Below, in pieces: positions 17,554 to 26,831 of a stretch of DNA of 64,000 nt (within the stretch, counting starts at the first letter, position 1; every line of letters begins with the position of its first letter). Position numbers and translations under genes: made by a program. The notes beneath the pieces are model-generated. The model had not been told where the DNA came from, searched no databases, and saw nothing but the letters and a program-made list of their open reading frames with translations. Origin of the DNA: Candidatus Bathyarchaeia archaeon (GTDB taxonomy: Archaea; Thermoproteota; Bathyarchaeia; Bathyarchaeales; Bathycorpusculaceae). The stretch is taken from contig CP166960.1 of the NCBI GenBank assembly GCA_041447175.1, forward strand, positions 2,000,519-2,064,518, given 5' to 3'.

Positions 17554-18876
17554 ATGGTTGGAAGGAGTTGGGATAGGGGGCTTACGGTGGGCTGCAGGTT
17601 CCTTTCCCCCAAAAGGAAAATTCAAACAGGACTCCTTCTTCCAGCGATAATCCTTGCAGTTTTTGCAACAACAATACTAGATGTCTCGGCACCGTTACTT
17701 CTTACAGACATCGCCAAAACCTTTCAAATTCAGGTTGGTATAGCAAGCAGCATACGATCGAGCTCATCAATCGCAGGAGTGATCTTTGGACTATTAATTG
17801 CTGTACTTAGCATTCGCTTTAAACATAAATCGCTTTTGTTATTTGGGTTGACCTGTGAATTTATCGCAAGCATAATAGCCTTTCTATCTCCAACGCTGGA
17901 CATCTTAAGATTGGCACACTTTCTTGACGGCGTTGGATCAGTTATAGTTCTTGCGATGGCATATTCGTTGGTGGGTGACTTTTATCCTCCAGAAAAGAGG
18001 GGTAAACCGATTGGCGGAATAGTCGCAGCTGGAAGCTTAGGTTTCATCGTTGGGGCACCACTAATCGGGCTAATTTCGAGTTTTGGAGACTGGCGGGTAG
18101 TTATGCTTTGGTTTGCGTTACCTATTTCATTGGTAAGCTTGGTTTTTTCCAAAATAGCCATTCAATCAAAACAACCAGAACCGGAAACACCCAGCGAGCC
18201 TGTTTTGCCAGGACTTAAACAAATTCTTTCGAACATATCCATTTTAGCTTGCCTTATTGGAATAATGTTTTTTGCGTCGGCAGGTGCGATGTCTGTGTAC
18301 TTGGTTTCTTTTTGGAAGCATCAATTTGCAATAACTACAAGCATGGCGTCTCTGACGATATTAGTTAACTCTTCAGTAGGCGTAGTTGCGGGTTTAGTTG
18401 CTGGTCGACTGCTAAATCGGACTGGACGAAAAATCCTCTTGATAACTGGGGGATTAGTCGAGAGTGTATTGATAATTTTGATGATGGTTATGCCGACCTT
18501 TGCTTTGTCATGGGGAGTAAGCACAGCCAGAATCTTATGCTTCAGCTTTGCGTCGACCGCGTTTGCAGGGCTGAACTTGGAGCAAACGTCAAATTTCCGT
18601 GGCACAATGATGTCTTTAAGCGGAGCATTTTCCAGTTTGGGTTCTCTTATCGGAATTACTATCGGCGGTCTAGCATTAAATGCATACAGTTATGAAGCGA
18701 CGGGGTTTGTGCTGGGCGCATCGGGAATTGTTTCGGTTATTGTGGTGGCTATGTTGGCTAAAGACCCCAAAAAAATTGTAACAATACCAAGTATTATTCC
18801 ACGTCAAGAACATCTAAATTTGCCCAAGCAACCAATTCAGGCAAATTATACTTCGAGCGAACGACCTGAAAAATAA
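17554..18876 (+). CDS. MFS transporter
   Basis: This 440-residue membrane protein has 12 predicted helices in two halves. It carries MFS signatures: an early LDVSAPLLLTDIAKTFQI helix and the GDFYPPEKRGKPIGGIVAAGSLGFIVGAPL stretch typical of the drug/metabolite:H+ antiporter (DHA) type. The first 11 codons are doubtful. A TATA-like TTAAATATTAAAT lies at 17542-17554, so transcription should start near 17575, and a GTG at 17587 preceded by a GGGGG run is a better start. Substrate is unknown. It is the only classical transporter within a surface-protein module and may move what surface protein 2 handles; this is inference from proximity. Confidence 0.82.
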   Translation: MVGRSWDRGLTVGCRFLSPKRKIQTGLLLPAIILAVFATTILDVSAPLLLTDIAKTFQIQVGIASSIRSSSSIAGVIFGLLIAVLSIRFKHKSLLLFGLTCEFIASIIAFLSPTLDILRLAHFLDGVGSVIVLAMAYSLVGDFYPPEKRGKPIGGIVAAGSLGFIVGAPLIGLISSFGDWRVVMLWFALPISLVSLVFSKIAIQSKQPEPETPSEPVLPGLKQILSNISILACLIGIMFFASAGAMSVYLVSFWKHQFAITTSMASLTILVNSSVGVVAGLVAGRLLNRTGRKILLITGGLVESVLIILMMVMPTFALSWGVSTARILCFSFASTAFAGLNLEQTSNFRGTMMSLSGAFSSLGSLIGITIGGLALNAYSYEATGFVLGASGIVSVIVVAMLAKDPKKIVTIPSIIPRQEHLNLPKQPIQANYTSSERPEK

Positions 18877-18957
18877 AGCACCCCTAAACCGTGGTTTTCA
18901 AAATGGATTTGACGAAATATGAAACGCCATTTACAGAAAAAGGAAATAGCGCTGAAA

Positions 18958-19056
18958 GGGTTTGCTGGGGTTTTGGGACGGATCTTAGGAGAGAAAGAAA
19001 CAAACGTCCAAACAAAGAGCAAAGTTGGAAATTCATTCCCAAAGCCCACTCAGCCC
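18958..19056. repeat. 3' structured element, copy E3 (follows surface gene 3)
   Basis: GCTGGGGTTTTGGG pairs with CCCAAAGCCC-ACT-CAGC, with one G-U pair that is valid only if read on the + strand. It has GGAGAGA, and the inner stem CCAA/TTGG surrounds AGAGCAAA. It lies between the convergent MFS gene and surface gene 3, ending 55 nt before the stop codon of the latter. Confidence 0.8.
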
Positions 19057-19111
19057 ATTTTTCGCTCCGTTAAACTCATTTTTCCACAAAAAAAGGAAAG
19101 GTGTTTGGGGT

Positions 19112-21772
19112 TTATTTTCGTCTAAGCACTAACACTGCAGCAGCTGCAACAACTACGATGACGGCTACGGCGATAGTGATGTAGATGGTTGCTGGTGTAC
19201 CTGCGGTGGTGGATGGTTGTGGAGCTTCACTGGGTGAAGGCGAGGCGGGCGTTGGTGTTACTACGGCTGGTGTTGCTGTGTCAGATGGCTGGGTTGGCAC
19301 CACAGCTGGCGCGGCTGCTGTGGCTTCTGAAACGATAAAGGCTGCTCCTGCTTGGCTGCGGTAGTATGATTCTGAGCCATCAAAGGTTGCAGTCACCGTG
19401 TATGTTCCTGGAACGGGCGGAGTCCACGCATACGCAAAATTGCCAAGAGAGTCAGTAACTGTGGTCGCAATATCCTGTGTATTTCCATTGGGGTCAACAG
19501 CAGTCAAATGCACTGAAACGCCTAAAACATCGTTAGGCTTAGGCTTCTGCATGTACACATACTCCATCCAAGCACTCATGCAATCATCAGAAACCGCAGG
19601 AACACCATTGGGGAAGCGAGTTGTCTGTTCGTTTTGGTTTGTGCCCGCCGCGATGTCAGTGACGGTACCTTGGATTAGTACGGGGGTTCCTTGGGGTACA
19701 GCAATGTTTGGTGCGGTGACGGTGGTTGCGGTTGGACCTTTACCTAGGGCGTAGAGTTGGCTGTCGTAGGTGTTGAAATAGACTAGGTAACCGTCGGCAA
19801 TTACGCCGGCTCTGTTAGCGTGGTTGGTTGAAGAAGGCCAGCTAAGTAAACTCCAGATTTGTTCGCCGGTTGTTGCGTTGATACAGTATACCATTGCGTC
19901 TTTGCGTGAGGGTTTATCGTTTGAGTGCTCGTAGGTGAAGGTGTAGATTTTTCCGTCAGCGATGTTGCCTATGTAAATTGGCCAGTTGGGGTAGGGTTCT
20001 CCTAGTGGTGTGTGCGTGCTGTTTCCTGGACCGCCGTTGCCAAATGTCCACAAAAGGTCGCCTGTCTTTATGTCCATAGCATAGATTATTCCGCCTGTTC
20101 CTGCAGAGTACAATATGCCGTTAGCTAGGGATTGTGCACCAGCATGATAGCCGCCCATTCCACCGTAAGAGTAGTAGTTGAAGGCGGTTTCGTCGCCGAC
20201 TGGCCCCCAAAGCAAGCTTCCGTCATCCATGCTGTAGCCGGACCACTGCATTGTCTGCTGGTCTGCAAGCGTAAACACGCGGTTTTCGATGTCAGTTAGA
20301 CCCCATTGGCGTGTGACGTTTCCGACAGTGGTGTAATCCTTGATCCATAAGAGTTCGCCTCGTGATTCGGGTTTCAGGCTAATTGCAAACACGGTGTATG
20401 CCAATTCAGTCTCTGTGTGGTATCTCGTAGTTGAGGCGGAACCGAAGCTTCCAAGCAGCATGTCTTCAGGGATGACTTTGCGCACTGTTGGATTGCCATA
20501 GCCGTTAAGGCGGGGGATTGTTACGTTCCAAGTATAGGCGCTGCTCATGTCAACTGATTTCCCGTTAGGTCTCCATTGATAAGCTGCAGTGCTTGTTTCA
20601 TCGGTGGCGCCTTCTAAGCCCACATTGTGCTGAGTATTGTTCCACAAAGCAAGCCAATGGTTATTGTTTTCAATGACGTAACGTACTATTTCGCCGCGCG
20701 GACCGTACATGATGTTGCTGCCTGACGGAACGTTGGTTAAGTTGTAGAGCCAAAGCCCAGTTAATGAATCGTATGCCATCCAAGTTGTTCCACTTACACG
20801 CCACAGAGTTCCATCGGGTATAACGCCGTGCTGATTTTGAGATTCATAGTCGAAGAGTTGACCAAACGATGGAAGAGCGGTTGTCCATTCTTGTGACCAG
20901 AGGGTTTCGCCAGTGGTCAAATCAACACACAAGTAGCCGCCGCCAGAGTTCGCATGCCCCAACGGCAGTGGATAGTAGAGTCTTCCATGTATGATCATTG
21001 GATTGCCAAAGCGCACCTCGTATGATTCTCCAGCATAGTATGTTATGTCCGAAACAGGGTAGCTTCCGCCGACAACACCTCCATCTTGGAGGGGCTTTGT
21101 CCACATAACATGTGGGCTGTTTGGAGCCGCACCATTTGGCTGAACATTATATGTTTCAGCGGGTCCTGCACCAACAAGCCAGTTGGATGCGATAGTAGCC
21201 CAAGCAGTGTTTTGTCCTTCTATGGGTCGCGTCCAGTACTCCGTTGGAAGGGGATAGCTTGAGGGTGGAGACACTTCGTCTTGTTGCACCACTAAGTCAA
21301 GTGTGGCGCTGCTGGGCAGGAAAGTGTCGTTTACGTAGTCGCTGGGTTGGCCGATTTCACCTGTTGGTCCATACAACGAGAGGACCTGCCCTGGGAACTT
21401 GAAGGTCATGGTGTATGTTCCAATGGAGTCAGGGGTGTACATAGCGTAGCCTCCTCCAATAGGGTCAGACGTGAAAGGACCCAAAGTTTCGGTGGTTCCG
21501 TCTGGCTTGTTGATTTCTACGGTTAAGTCACGCCACCTGTCGCCGCCCAATCCTTGAGAGGTTGCGGGCACTTGGTTAATCCAAAAAACAATAAGGACAG
21601 TCTGGTCCACGCCGACGGGGTTGGGTGAAGCTGAAATATAAGCCCATGTTGGGACATCCAAAGCGGGTTCATGCGCGATGGCGGTTGGCAAAGCAAATAA
21701 TGTGGCAGCGATTGAAAGCGTCATAATCAGTGTAGCCACGGTTGCGATTTTTTTATTTTTTAAACTTATCAT
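19112..21772 (-). CDS. Surface protein 3: Ig-like / PQQ beta-propeller / Ig-like / C-terminal anchor (GGDRW subfamily)
   Basis: This 886-residue secreted protein has a signal segment (ATLIMTLSIAATLFALPTAIAHE) and an N-terminal Ig-like domain with the GGDRW motif shared with surface proteins 5, 6 and 8. A PQQ-type propeller has CVDLTTGETLWSQ, AMDIKTGDLLWTF and CINATTGEQIWSL. The second Ig-like domain contains VHLTAVDPNGNTQDIA and VTATFDGSESYYRS. The end is a Pro/Thr/Ser linker, TAGTPATIYITIAVAV helix and LRRK. ATG 21772 has GGAG about a dozen bases upstream. The divergent regulator is an Lrp/AsnC-type protein, as for the other GGDRW members. Confidence 0.85.
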   Translation of the reverse strand: MISLKNKKIATVATLIMTLSIAATLFALPTAIAHEPALDVPTWAYISASPNPVGVDQTVLIVFWINQVPATSQGLGGDRWRDLTVEINKPDGTTETLGPFTSDPIGGGYAMYTPDSIGTYTMTFKFPGQVLSLYGPTGEIGQPSDYVNDTFLPSSATLDLVVQQDEVSPPSSYPLPTEYWTRPIEGQNTAWATIASNWLVGAGPAETYNVQPNGAAPNSPHVMWTKPLQDGGVVGGSYPVSDITYYAGESYEVRFGNPMIIHGRLYYPLPLGHANSGGGYLCVDLTTGETLWSQEWTTALPSFGQLFDYESQNQHGVIPDGTLWRVSGTTWMAYDSLTGLWLYNLTNVPSGSNIMYGPRGEIVRYVIENNNHWLALWNNTQHNVGLEGATDETSTAAYQWRPNGKSVDMSSAYTWNVTIPRLNGYGNPTVRKVIPEDMLLGSFGSASTTRYHTETELAYTVFAISLKPESRGELLWIKDYTTVGNVTRQWGLTDIENRVFTLADQQTMQWSGYSMDDGSLLWGPVGDETAFNYYSYGGMGGYHAGAQSLANGILYSAGTGGIIYAMDIKTGDLLWTFGNGGPGNSTHTPLGEPYPNWPIYIGNIADGKIYTFTYEHSNDKPSRKDAMVYCINATTGEQIWSLLSWPSSTNHANRAGVIADGYLVYFNTYDSQLYALGKGPTATTVTAPNIAVPQGTPVLIQGTVTDIAAGTNQNEQTTRFPNGVPAVSDDCMSAWMEYVYMQKPKPNDVLGVSVHLTAVDPNGNTQDIATTVTDSLGNFAYAWTPPVPGTYTVTATFDGSESYYRSQAGAAFIVSEATAAAPAVVPTQPSDTATPAVVTPTPASPSPSEAPQPSTTAGTPATIYITIAVAVIVVVAAAAVLVLRRK

Positions 21773-21829
21773 TCATCCTCATTCTCCTATATTTTTTGCC
21801 TTTCTTCAGAACACTACGAGGGACTCCAA

Positions 21830-21871
21830 ACATAAAATTATCGGGAATTTACGATTTTTGTTGTAAAAATC
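21830..21871 (-). promoter_or_regulatory. Surface gene 3 promoter with inverted repeat
   Basis: A minus-strand TATA-like TAATTTTATG (about 21831-21840) is followed upstream by a perfect inverted repeat, GATTTTT (21853-21859), 5-nt spacer, AAAAATC (21865-21871). The arrangement, inverted repeat just upstream of the TATA box, is the one seen at surface genes 1, 4, 7 and 9, but the sequence differs. The arms are AT-rich, so chance is a real possibility. Confidence 0.4.
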
Positions 21872-21971
21872 TAAAAATTACGCTAACAAACCCAAAAGTA
21901 GCCGTAAATATTCGGAAGTAAAAGATAAAGAACAGCCTACATCAATAATACAAGAAAACGGTTGCAACGAA

Positions 21972-22931
21972 ATGGATGAAACAGACGCAAAAATATTATG
22001 GGAACTACTAGAAGACGGAAGAAAAACTTTTGCAACAATAGCAAAAAACTGCAACGTATCTCAGGACGTTGTCTGGAAACGTTACAAAGAAATGAAAGAA
22101 AACGGCATCATCGTTGGCGCCACCATTCAATTCAACTACCGCAACTTCGGTTACAGCGGAGTAGCAATGGTGCTGCTTAACGTGGAATCACAATATGTCA
22201 ACGACGTATTGTCACGTCTTAACAAAATCCCCGACGTCAGAAGCATGCGAAACTACAATGCAACAAACAACATTTCATCCATAACCACGCTACGTGATTT
22301 GAGTGATTTGGATGTGGTTAAAGAAACCATAACAAGACAAAACCCCGTAAACGAAATGAAAACGTACATTTGGACTGACGTGAGGAATATTCCAGAAAAC
22401 ATCGTCACAAGCTTTCTTAAGGAAACGCCAAACAACACTACGAGCGGTAGTTCAAGTTTCAGAAAAATCAATCAACTAAAACTTGACGAGATAGACACCC
22501 AGATAATAGATAAGCTCACCGCTGATGGACGTATACCGTTTAGTAAAATTGCGCAGGAACTGGGGATTTCGACAGAAACGGTTAGTCGAAGATATGAACG
22601 GCTAAAAAAGAACAGCTACATCAAAGCCTCGATACAAATCAACCCCAAAAAACTGGGTTTCAAAATAATTTTGGATACGCGTATTTCGATAGCGATACAA
22701 AGCGAAACAAACAAAATAGTGGAGACGTTGTGCAAAATACCCGGGGTAAGCCATGTTGTCAAATTGAGTGGTGACTATGATTTGTCGGTAGCCGTTTTAA
22801 TAAAGGACTGCGACGATATTGTTGCTTTTAACGATAAATTAACGAAAATACCCTACATCAAGAAAATTGAGTGCAGCATGAGGGAAACGTACCGCTGGCC
22901 AGGGCCTAGACAGTACCTCACCACTTTCTAA
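21972..22931 (+). CDS. Double-domain Lrp/AsnC-type transcriptional regulator (module 3)
   Basis: This 319-residue protein contains two tandem Lrp/AsnC units. The first HTH is at about residues 1-55 (MDETDAKILWELLEDGRKTFATIAKNCNVSQDVVWKRYKEM), followed by a RAM/AsnC ligand domain. The second HTH is at about 170-225 (LDEIDTQIIDKLTADGRIPFSKIAQELGIS), followed by a second ligand domain ending at W-P-G-P. The duplicated layout is also seen at 46924-47961 and, split, at 56478-57432. It is divergent from surface gene 3 and probably controls it. Effector unknown; family members usually sense amino acids. Confidence 0.85.
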   Translation: MDETDAKILWELLEDGRKTFATIAKNCNVSQDVVWKRYKEMKENGIIVGATIQFNYRNFGYSGVAMVLLNVESQYVNDVLSRLNKIPDVRSMRNYNATNNISSITTLRDLSDLDVVKETITRQNPVNEMKTYIWTDVRNIPENIVTSFLKETPNNTTSGSSSFRKINQLKLDEIDTQIIDKLTADGRIPFSKIAQELGISTETVSRRYERLKKNSYIKASIQINPKKLGFKIILDTRISIAIQSETNKIVETLCKIPGVSHVVKLSGDYDLSVAVLIKDCDDIVAFNDKLTKIPYIKKIECSMRETYRWPGPRQYLTTF

Positions 22932-22955
22932 ACCTAAATCAAATCGGGTGCGCCT

Positions 22956-23516
22956 TTACCCTTGCTTAGTTGTTTTAACTCGTTGATACAGGCGATAGCC
23001 TAGATAACCGCCAGCTAAAGACTCCACGATAGTCACAGGCAAAAGCATGACAAAAACGGAAACAAAGGTAGAAAAAAAGGCAGGGGCATACAAAAAGGTA
23101 GAAATAAGGATACTTACAAGCGGCTGCAGCACCCAATAAAACAAACCGTTAAGGACACTCCACAATTTCAGCTTTTTACGACCACTGAAAACAGGATACA
23201 GACTGTTGACTACAATATCAACCACAAAAGCGGTAACAACGATGTAGATTTTACCCAGCAGATCAAAGGGCAACCCACCCAAATATGTAGGGACAATAAG
23301 CAGCATGAAAATCGTCATCTGAGCAAAAAACCTCCAACGCCTGCCCTCGTACATAAGAAGAGAAAAACTGGTCAAAGTAGCCAAAATAACCGTAAAAACA
23401 GCATTCGCCCCCGGAATCCCTGTAATCATAGAAGCGCTCTGCACAACTAGCAAAGTCAAAACTAAACCAACAACCGCCAGAGAAACAACCATCGTGAGGT
23501 CTTTTGTGCTCCACAT
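22956..23516 (-). CDS. Integral membrane protein resembling an ECF-transporter substrate-binding (S) component
   Basis: The 186 residues form five or six membrane helices, with a W-[ST]-TKDL start and a basic C-terminus after GGYLGYRLYQRVK. The size, the short cytoplasmic ends and the GANAVFTVILATLTSFSLLMYEGRRWRFFAQ pattern resemble S components of energy-coupling-factor vitamin transporters. No substrate motif can be identified, and no EcfA/EcfT genes are nearby. It is convergent with the module 3 Lrp gene (24-nt gap). A generic membrane protein is the alternative reading. Confidence 0.5.
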   Translation of the reverse strand: MWSTKDLTMVVSLAVVGLVLTLLVVQSASMITGIPGANAVFTVILATLTSFSLLMYEGRRWRFFAQMTIFMLLIVPTYLGGLPFDLLGKIYIVVTAFVVDIVVNSLYPVFSGRKKLKLWSVLNGLFYWVLQPLVSILISTFLYAPAFFSTFVSVFVMLLPVTIVESLAGGYLGYRLYQRVKTTKQG

Positions 23517-23646
23517 AGTTCTTTACTTTTAATTGTGGTACGCTAATAAATTTAGCCTGAAAACCTGAAAACTGTGTAAACAAACAACTTCAGAAGCGGC
23601 AGTTGAGCAAAGAAAAAAACACATTTGAAGCCGCCAGCAGATTTTT

Positions 23647-23741
23647 GGTTTGCTGGGGCTCTGGAACAAAAATGTCAGGAGAGAAGAATTAAGACCCAAC
23701 GAGCAAGGGGGAAATTCATCTTTCCAGAGCTCACTCAGCCC
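23647..23741. repeat. 3' structured element, copy E4 (follows surface gene 4)
   Basis: GCTGGGGCTCTGGA pairs with TCCAGAGCTC-ACT-CAGC, with one G-U pair on the + strand. The inner stem is CCC/GGG around AACGAGCAA, a compensatory change from the CCAAC/GTTGG of most copies. Its GGAGAGAAGAA is identical over 11 nt to the ribosome binding site of the module 4 regulator. It ends 52 nt before the stop of surface gene 4. Confidence 0.8.
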
Positions 23742-23793
23742 AATCCTGCTTCGGTTCTTGTGGGGAATAAAAAAAGGAAAGAGGGGTTTGCGT

Positions 23794-26670
23794 TTATTTG
23801 CGTCGTCTAAGGAGGACTGCTGCGGCTGCCACTATAATGACGACTGCTGCGGCTGCGATGACAATGTATGTTGTGGTGGTTAATCCGCTGGTGGGCATTG
23901 GAGCTTCTGCTTGGCTGGGAGAGGGAGAAGTTAAAGTTGCTGTCGGAGCTTGTGTTGGGTTTGCAGTTTGCGGTGGACTGCTGGGCGTGACTTGTGCTAC
24001 CGCTACTTCGCTCACTAGTAAGCTGGTTTGTGCGCTTGAGCCACCGTAGCTGTCAGAGCCTTCAAACGTAGCTGTTATGGTGTAGACTCCGGGGACGGGT
24101 GGATCCCAAGACAGCGCGAAGTTGCCCGTCAGGTCTGTTGTCACAGTGTCGATTTCTTGAGTGTTGCCGTTAGGGTCAACTGCCGTTAAACAAACGGGAA
24201 CACCCGTAGCATCTGTTGGCTTTGATTGTTGACAGTAAAGGTACTCCATCCATGCACCCATCGATTCATCAGAAACTGCTGGGGTACCAGCGGCTGAGGC
24301 GCCAAAGCAGGTTGTTCCAGGGGACTGGTCAGTCACTGTGCCCGTAATCAACACTTCAGTGCCAAGGGGTGCTGCGAAGTCTTGGGTCTCAACGGTTGTG
24401 GCGCTGGGTCCTTTGCCGATGCAGTATATCTTGTTGTCATATTGGCTGGAGCTTATGAGGTAGCCGTCTGCTACAGCAATTCCCTGACTGAAACATGCCA
24501 GTTTCCAGACTTCCTCACCGTTATCTATGCTGATGCCGCGTACGTAGGATTGGCGCCAGAGGGGATTGGTTGGCGAGTGCTCAGTGGAGTAAACGTAAAC
24601 CATTCCGTCGCAGACTGCACCTATGCTAAGTGGCATGTTTTCTCCGTAGTTGCTTTCAAAACCGTAGGGTGCTGATGATGCTCTGTAAACCCAAAGTTCT
24701 TGACCCGTAATAGCGTCGTATGCGTACATTGCTCCAGTGTATTGTCCCGTAACTAGGAGTACACCATCGTAGACGGCGGCGCGTTGACTGTAGTAGTAGA
24801 ATTGTTCATTTGGAGGCGGCGTTGCAGTGGGTCCCCATTTCAGGTTTCCAGTTGCTAACTCATAAGCCCAGAGTTGACCTGTTTGTGCACATCTTAGAAC
24901 AAAGATGCCACTGTCATAGTCCACTGTGGCGATGCTCCAAGTGTGGTTTTGTCCCGGCAACGGAACTGTTATGTCCTTGTTATAGTCCAGTGTGATAGTG
25001 AAGCCAAGGTTGGTGTTAACGCAGGGGTCTAAAGTTGGCCAAGGACTGTAATCTGTAGCATGCTCATTTATTGTTGCAAGCCATATGGCGATTGTGTCTC
25101 CAGTACAGGAGCCTCCGATGCTGCCGTAAGTGGAAGCGATCGATGAACCAAATATCTGCTTGGGTACGCGTTGGCTATCTTGAAGTATCGTCATGGACCC
25201 CGGCAGACCTTTGAGGGAGTCGTCGGTTACGTTCATTGTGTAGCCTGAGTGCGGAGTCAGCAATGCAGTTTGTAGGTCGGGTTCAAAACTGCTGCCCCAA
25301 GTTGTGCTGGCATTTAACCAGGCTGTATCGTTAACCGCGTCGATTACTGCGCCTAATGCAGGTCGGAAAACCTGTGCACCGCTCGATGTTGCGCCTCCAG
25401 GATAAATAGCCTTACTTGAATTCCAGCAGAGAAAGTTGCCATTGGCACTGTCGTACTGATAGATCAGCAGACTTCCATCTTCGCCTGTTGCTGAGGTGCC
25501 TCTGGGCACGTTTGTCAGGGTCAGGATTACGTTTCCAGTTGTGGAGTCAAGCATGTACCACGTTGACATTGAGGTAGCGAATGTTGTAGCCATTTGCTGC
25601 TGCATCCACAGGAACGAGGCGACTCCATCGCCATTAACTGAGTTGTAGTGGTATAGTTGACCGCAGGATAGCACGTAGAATTGTTGCGCGTATGAAGGGG
25701 CGGTGGATATGTGGCTGGGTGTAGTTATTGAGTAAGGATTGTCAAGGCCATTGTCGGTGCCGTTCTTATACCAAATCTGGTTTCCAGTGTAGAGGTCAAC
25801 TGCGTAGTAACCATATTTTGCCGTCTGTTGAGTTGTAGGCGCATTATAGTAGAGTATTCCGTTCATGATTATGGGGTTGCGAAAAGAACTCTGATAGTCG
25901 TTTATGTTGTTAGATATCGAGGGCCATTGTGCATCGGCGATGCCCCCTGGGTAGCCACTGCTTGAGGGTGATTCAGCACAAAGCGATGCTGCCCACAACA
26001 CGTGAGCACTTTTTGGTCCAGTGCCGGCTCTTTGGAAACTGTTAGTTAGCCAGGTGCCCCCCAACCAGTTGCTTGCAAGTTGGGACCAATCTCGGTTTTG
26101 GCTGTTTATGGGCGTGGTCCAATATCCATCGGGAAGGGATGCTTCAGGCCAATAAGATACGGGGTCGGCAGTTACGACAAGGGAGCAGGGTTCACTTGTT
26201 GAGCCAAGAAATTCGTCACCAATTGTGGGCGTATCATAGGTGGCTGCACTGGACTTGACGGTGCCTCCAGGCCAACTGAACACTATAGTGTAATTGCCAA
26301 TTTGGTCAGGCGTGTACGACACGAAGTCGCTGGCGACTGCACTGGAACAGGTCCATGGTCCTATCGTCTCGGTGGTTCCGTCAGGTTTGGTGATATCCAA
26401 CTGGTAGCCTTCCCAGACTTGACCAACTGCGCCGCCGGCTGTAGGCGAATACCGGTCAGTGTACACAACGATTAGGCAACGTTGGTTAACGCCGATGGGG
26501 TTTGGAGTAACAGTGACGTAGGCGCTGGTTGGAATGACCCAAGGAGGCGAATAGGCATGAGAAGAGGGCAAAAGCACAAGAGCAGAAGTCATGCTGAGAA
26601 TCAAAAGCAATGCAATTGCGGCTGCTGTGGTTTTGTTTCTTGAATAGGGTTTTTTCCCAAAATTTTTCAT
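23794..26670 (-). CDS. Surface protein 4: Ig-like / PQQ beta-propeller / Ig-like / C-terminal anchor
   Basis: At 958 residues this is the longest of the nine. The start is ATG 26670, which has GGAGAAAGAG just upstream; a further in-frame start 30 nt earlier is less likely. Signal segment is TAAAIALLLILSMTSALVLL. The N-terminal Ig-like domain is followed by a propeller with AVDLYTGNQIWYK, AYELATGNLKWGP and AYDAITGQELWVY. The second Ig-like domain has VCLTAVDPNGNTQEID and ITATFEGSDSYGGS. Linker, SGLTTTTYIVIAAAA helix and LLRRRK end the protein. It is exported and anchored; function unknown. Its regulator is the divergent TrmB-type gene at 26832, with a shared-type operator between them. Confidence 0.85.
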   Translation of the reverse strand: MKNFGKKPYSRNKTTAAAIALLLILSMTSALVLLPSSHAYSPPWVIPTSAYVTVTPNPIGVNQRCLIVVYTDRYSPTAGGAVGQVWEGYQLDITKPDGTTETIGPWTCSSAVASDFVSYTPDQIGNYTIVFSWPGGTVKSSAATYDTPTIGDEFLGSTSEPCSLVVTADPVSYWPEASLPDGYWTTPINSQNRDWSQLASNWLGGTWLTNSFQRAGTGPKSAHVLWAASLCAESPSSSGYPGGIADAQWPSISNNINDYQSSFRNPIIMNGILYYNAPTTQQTAKYGYYAVDLYTGNQIWYKNGTDNGLDNPYSITTPSHISTAPSYAQQFYVLSCGQLYHYNSVNGDGVASFLWMQQQMATTFATSMSTWYMLDSTTGNVILTLTNVPRGTSATGEDGSLLIYQYDSANGNFLCWNSSKAIYPGGATSSGAQVFRPALGAVIDAVNDTAWLNASTTWGSSFEPDLQTALLTPHSGYTMNVTDDSLKGLPGSMTILQDSQRVPKQIFGSSIASTYGSIGGSCTGDTIAIWLATINEHATDYSPWPTLDPCVNTNLGFTITLDYNKDITVPLPGQNHTWSIATVDYDSGIFVLRCAQTGQLWAYELATGNLKWGPTATPPPNEQFYYYSQRAAVYDGVLLVTGQYTGAMYAYDAITGQELWVYRASSAPYGFESNYGENMPLSIGAVCDGMVYVYSTEHSPTNPLWRQSYVRGISIDNGEEVWKLACFSQGIAVADGYLISSSQYDNKIYCIGKGPSATTVETQDFAAPLGTEVLITGTVTDQSPGTTCFGASAAGTPAVSDESMGAWMEYLYCQQSKPTDATGVPVCLTAVDPNGNTQEIDTVTTDLTGNFALSWDPPVPGVYTITATFEGSDSYGGSSAQTSLLVSEVAVAQVTPSSPPQTANPTQAPTATLTSPSPSQAEAPMPTSGLTTTTYIVIAAAAVVIIVAAAAVLLRRRK

Positions 26671-26711
26671 GTCTCTTTCTCCGTTTGCATAATGGTTCAC
26701 AAATTCTTTCT

Positions 26712-26751
26712 GAACCGCTTATAGCGGTTTGCTAGTATTGTACGTACTAGC
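26712..26751 (-). promoter_or_regulatory. Surface gene 4 promoter with 21-bp palindromic operator
   Basis: At 26731-26751 an inverted repeat GCTAGTA, 7-nt spacer, TACTAGC lies 6 nt upstream of the minus-strand TATA box (CTATAAG, about 26718-26724). The TATA is itself inside a second inverted repeat, AACCGC/GCGGTT (26713-26729). Arm core, total length and distance to the TATA match the operator of surface gene 1, so the two modules may share a regulator specificity. Confidence 0.65.
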
Positions 26752-26831
26752 AGCGAAGTGTAGCACGCGAGGATTCCGAGTTAAATTTATATTCACAACT
26801 TAAGAAAAATGGAAGCTGGAGAGAAGAAATA

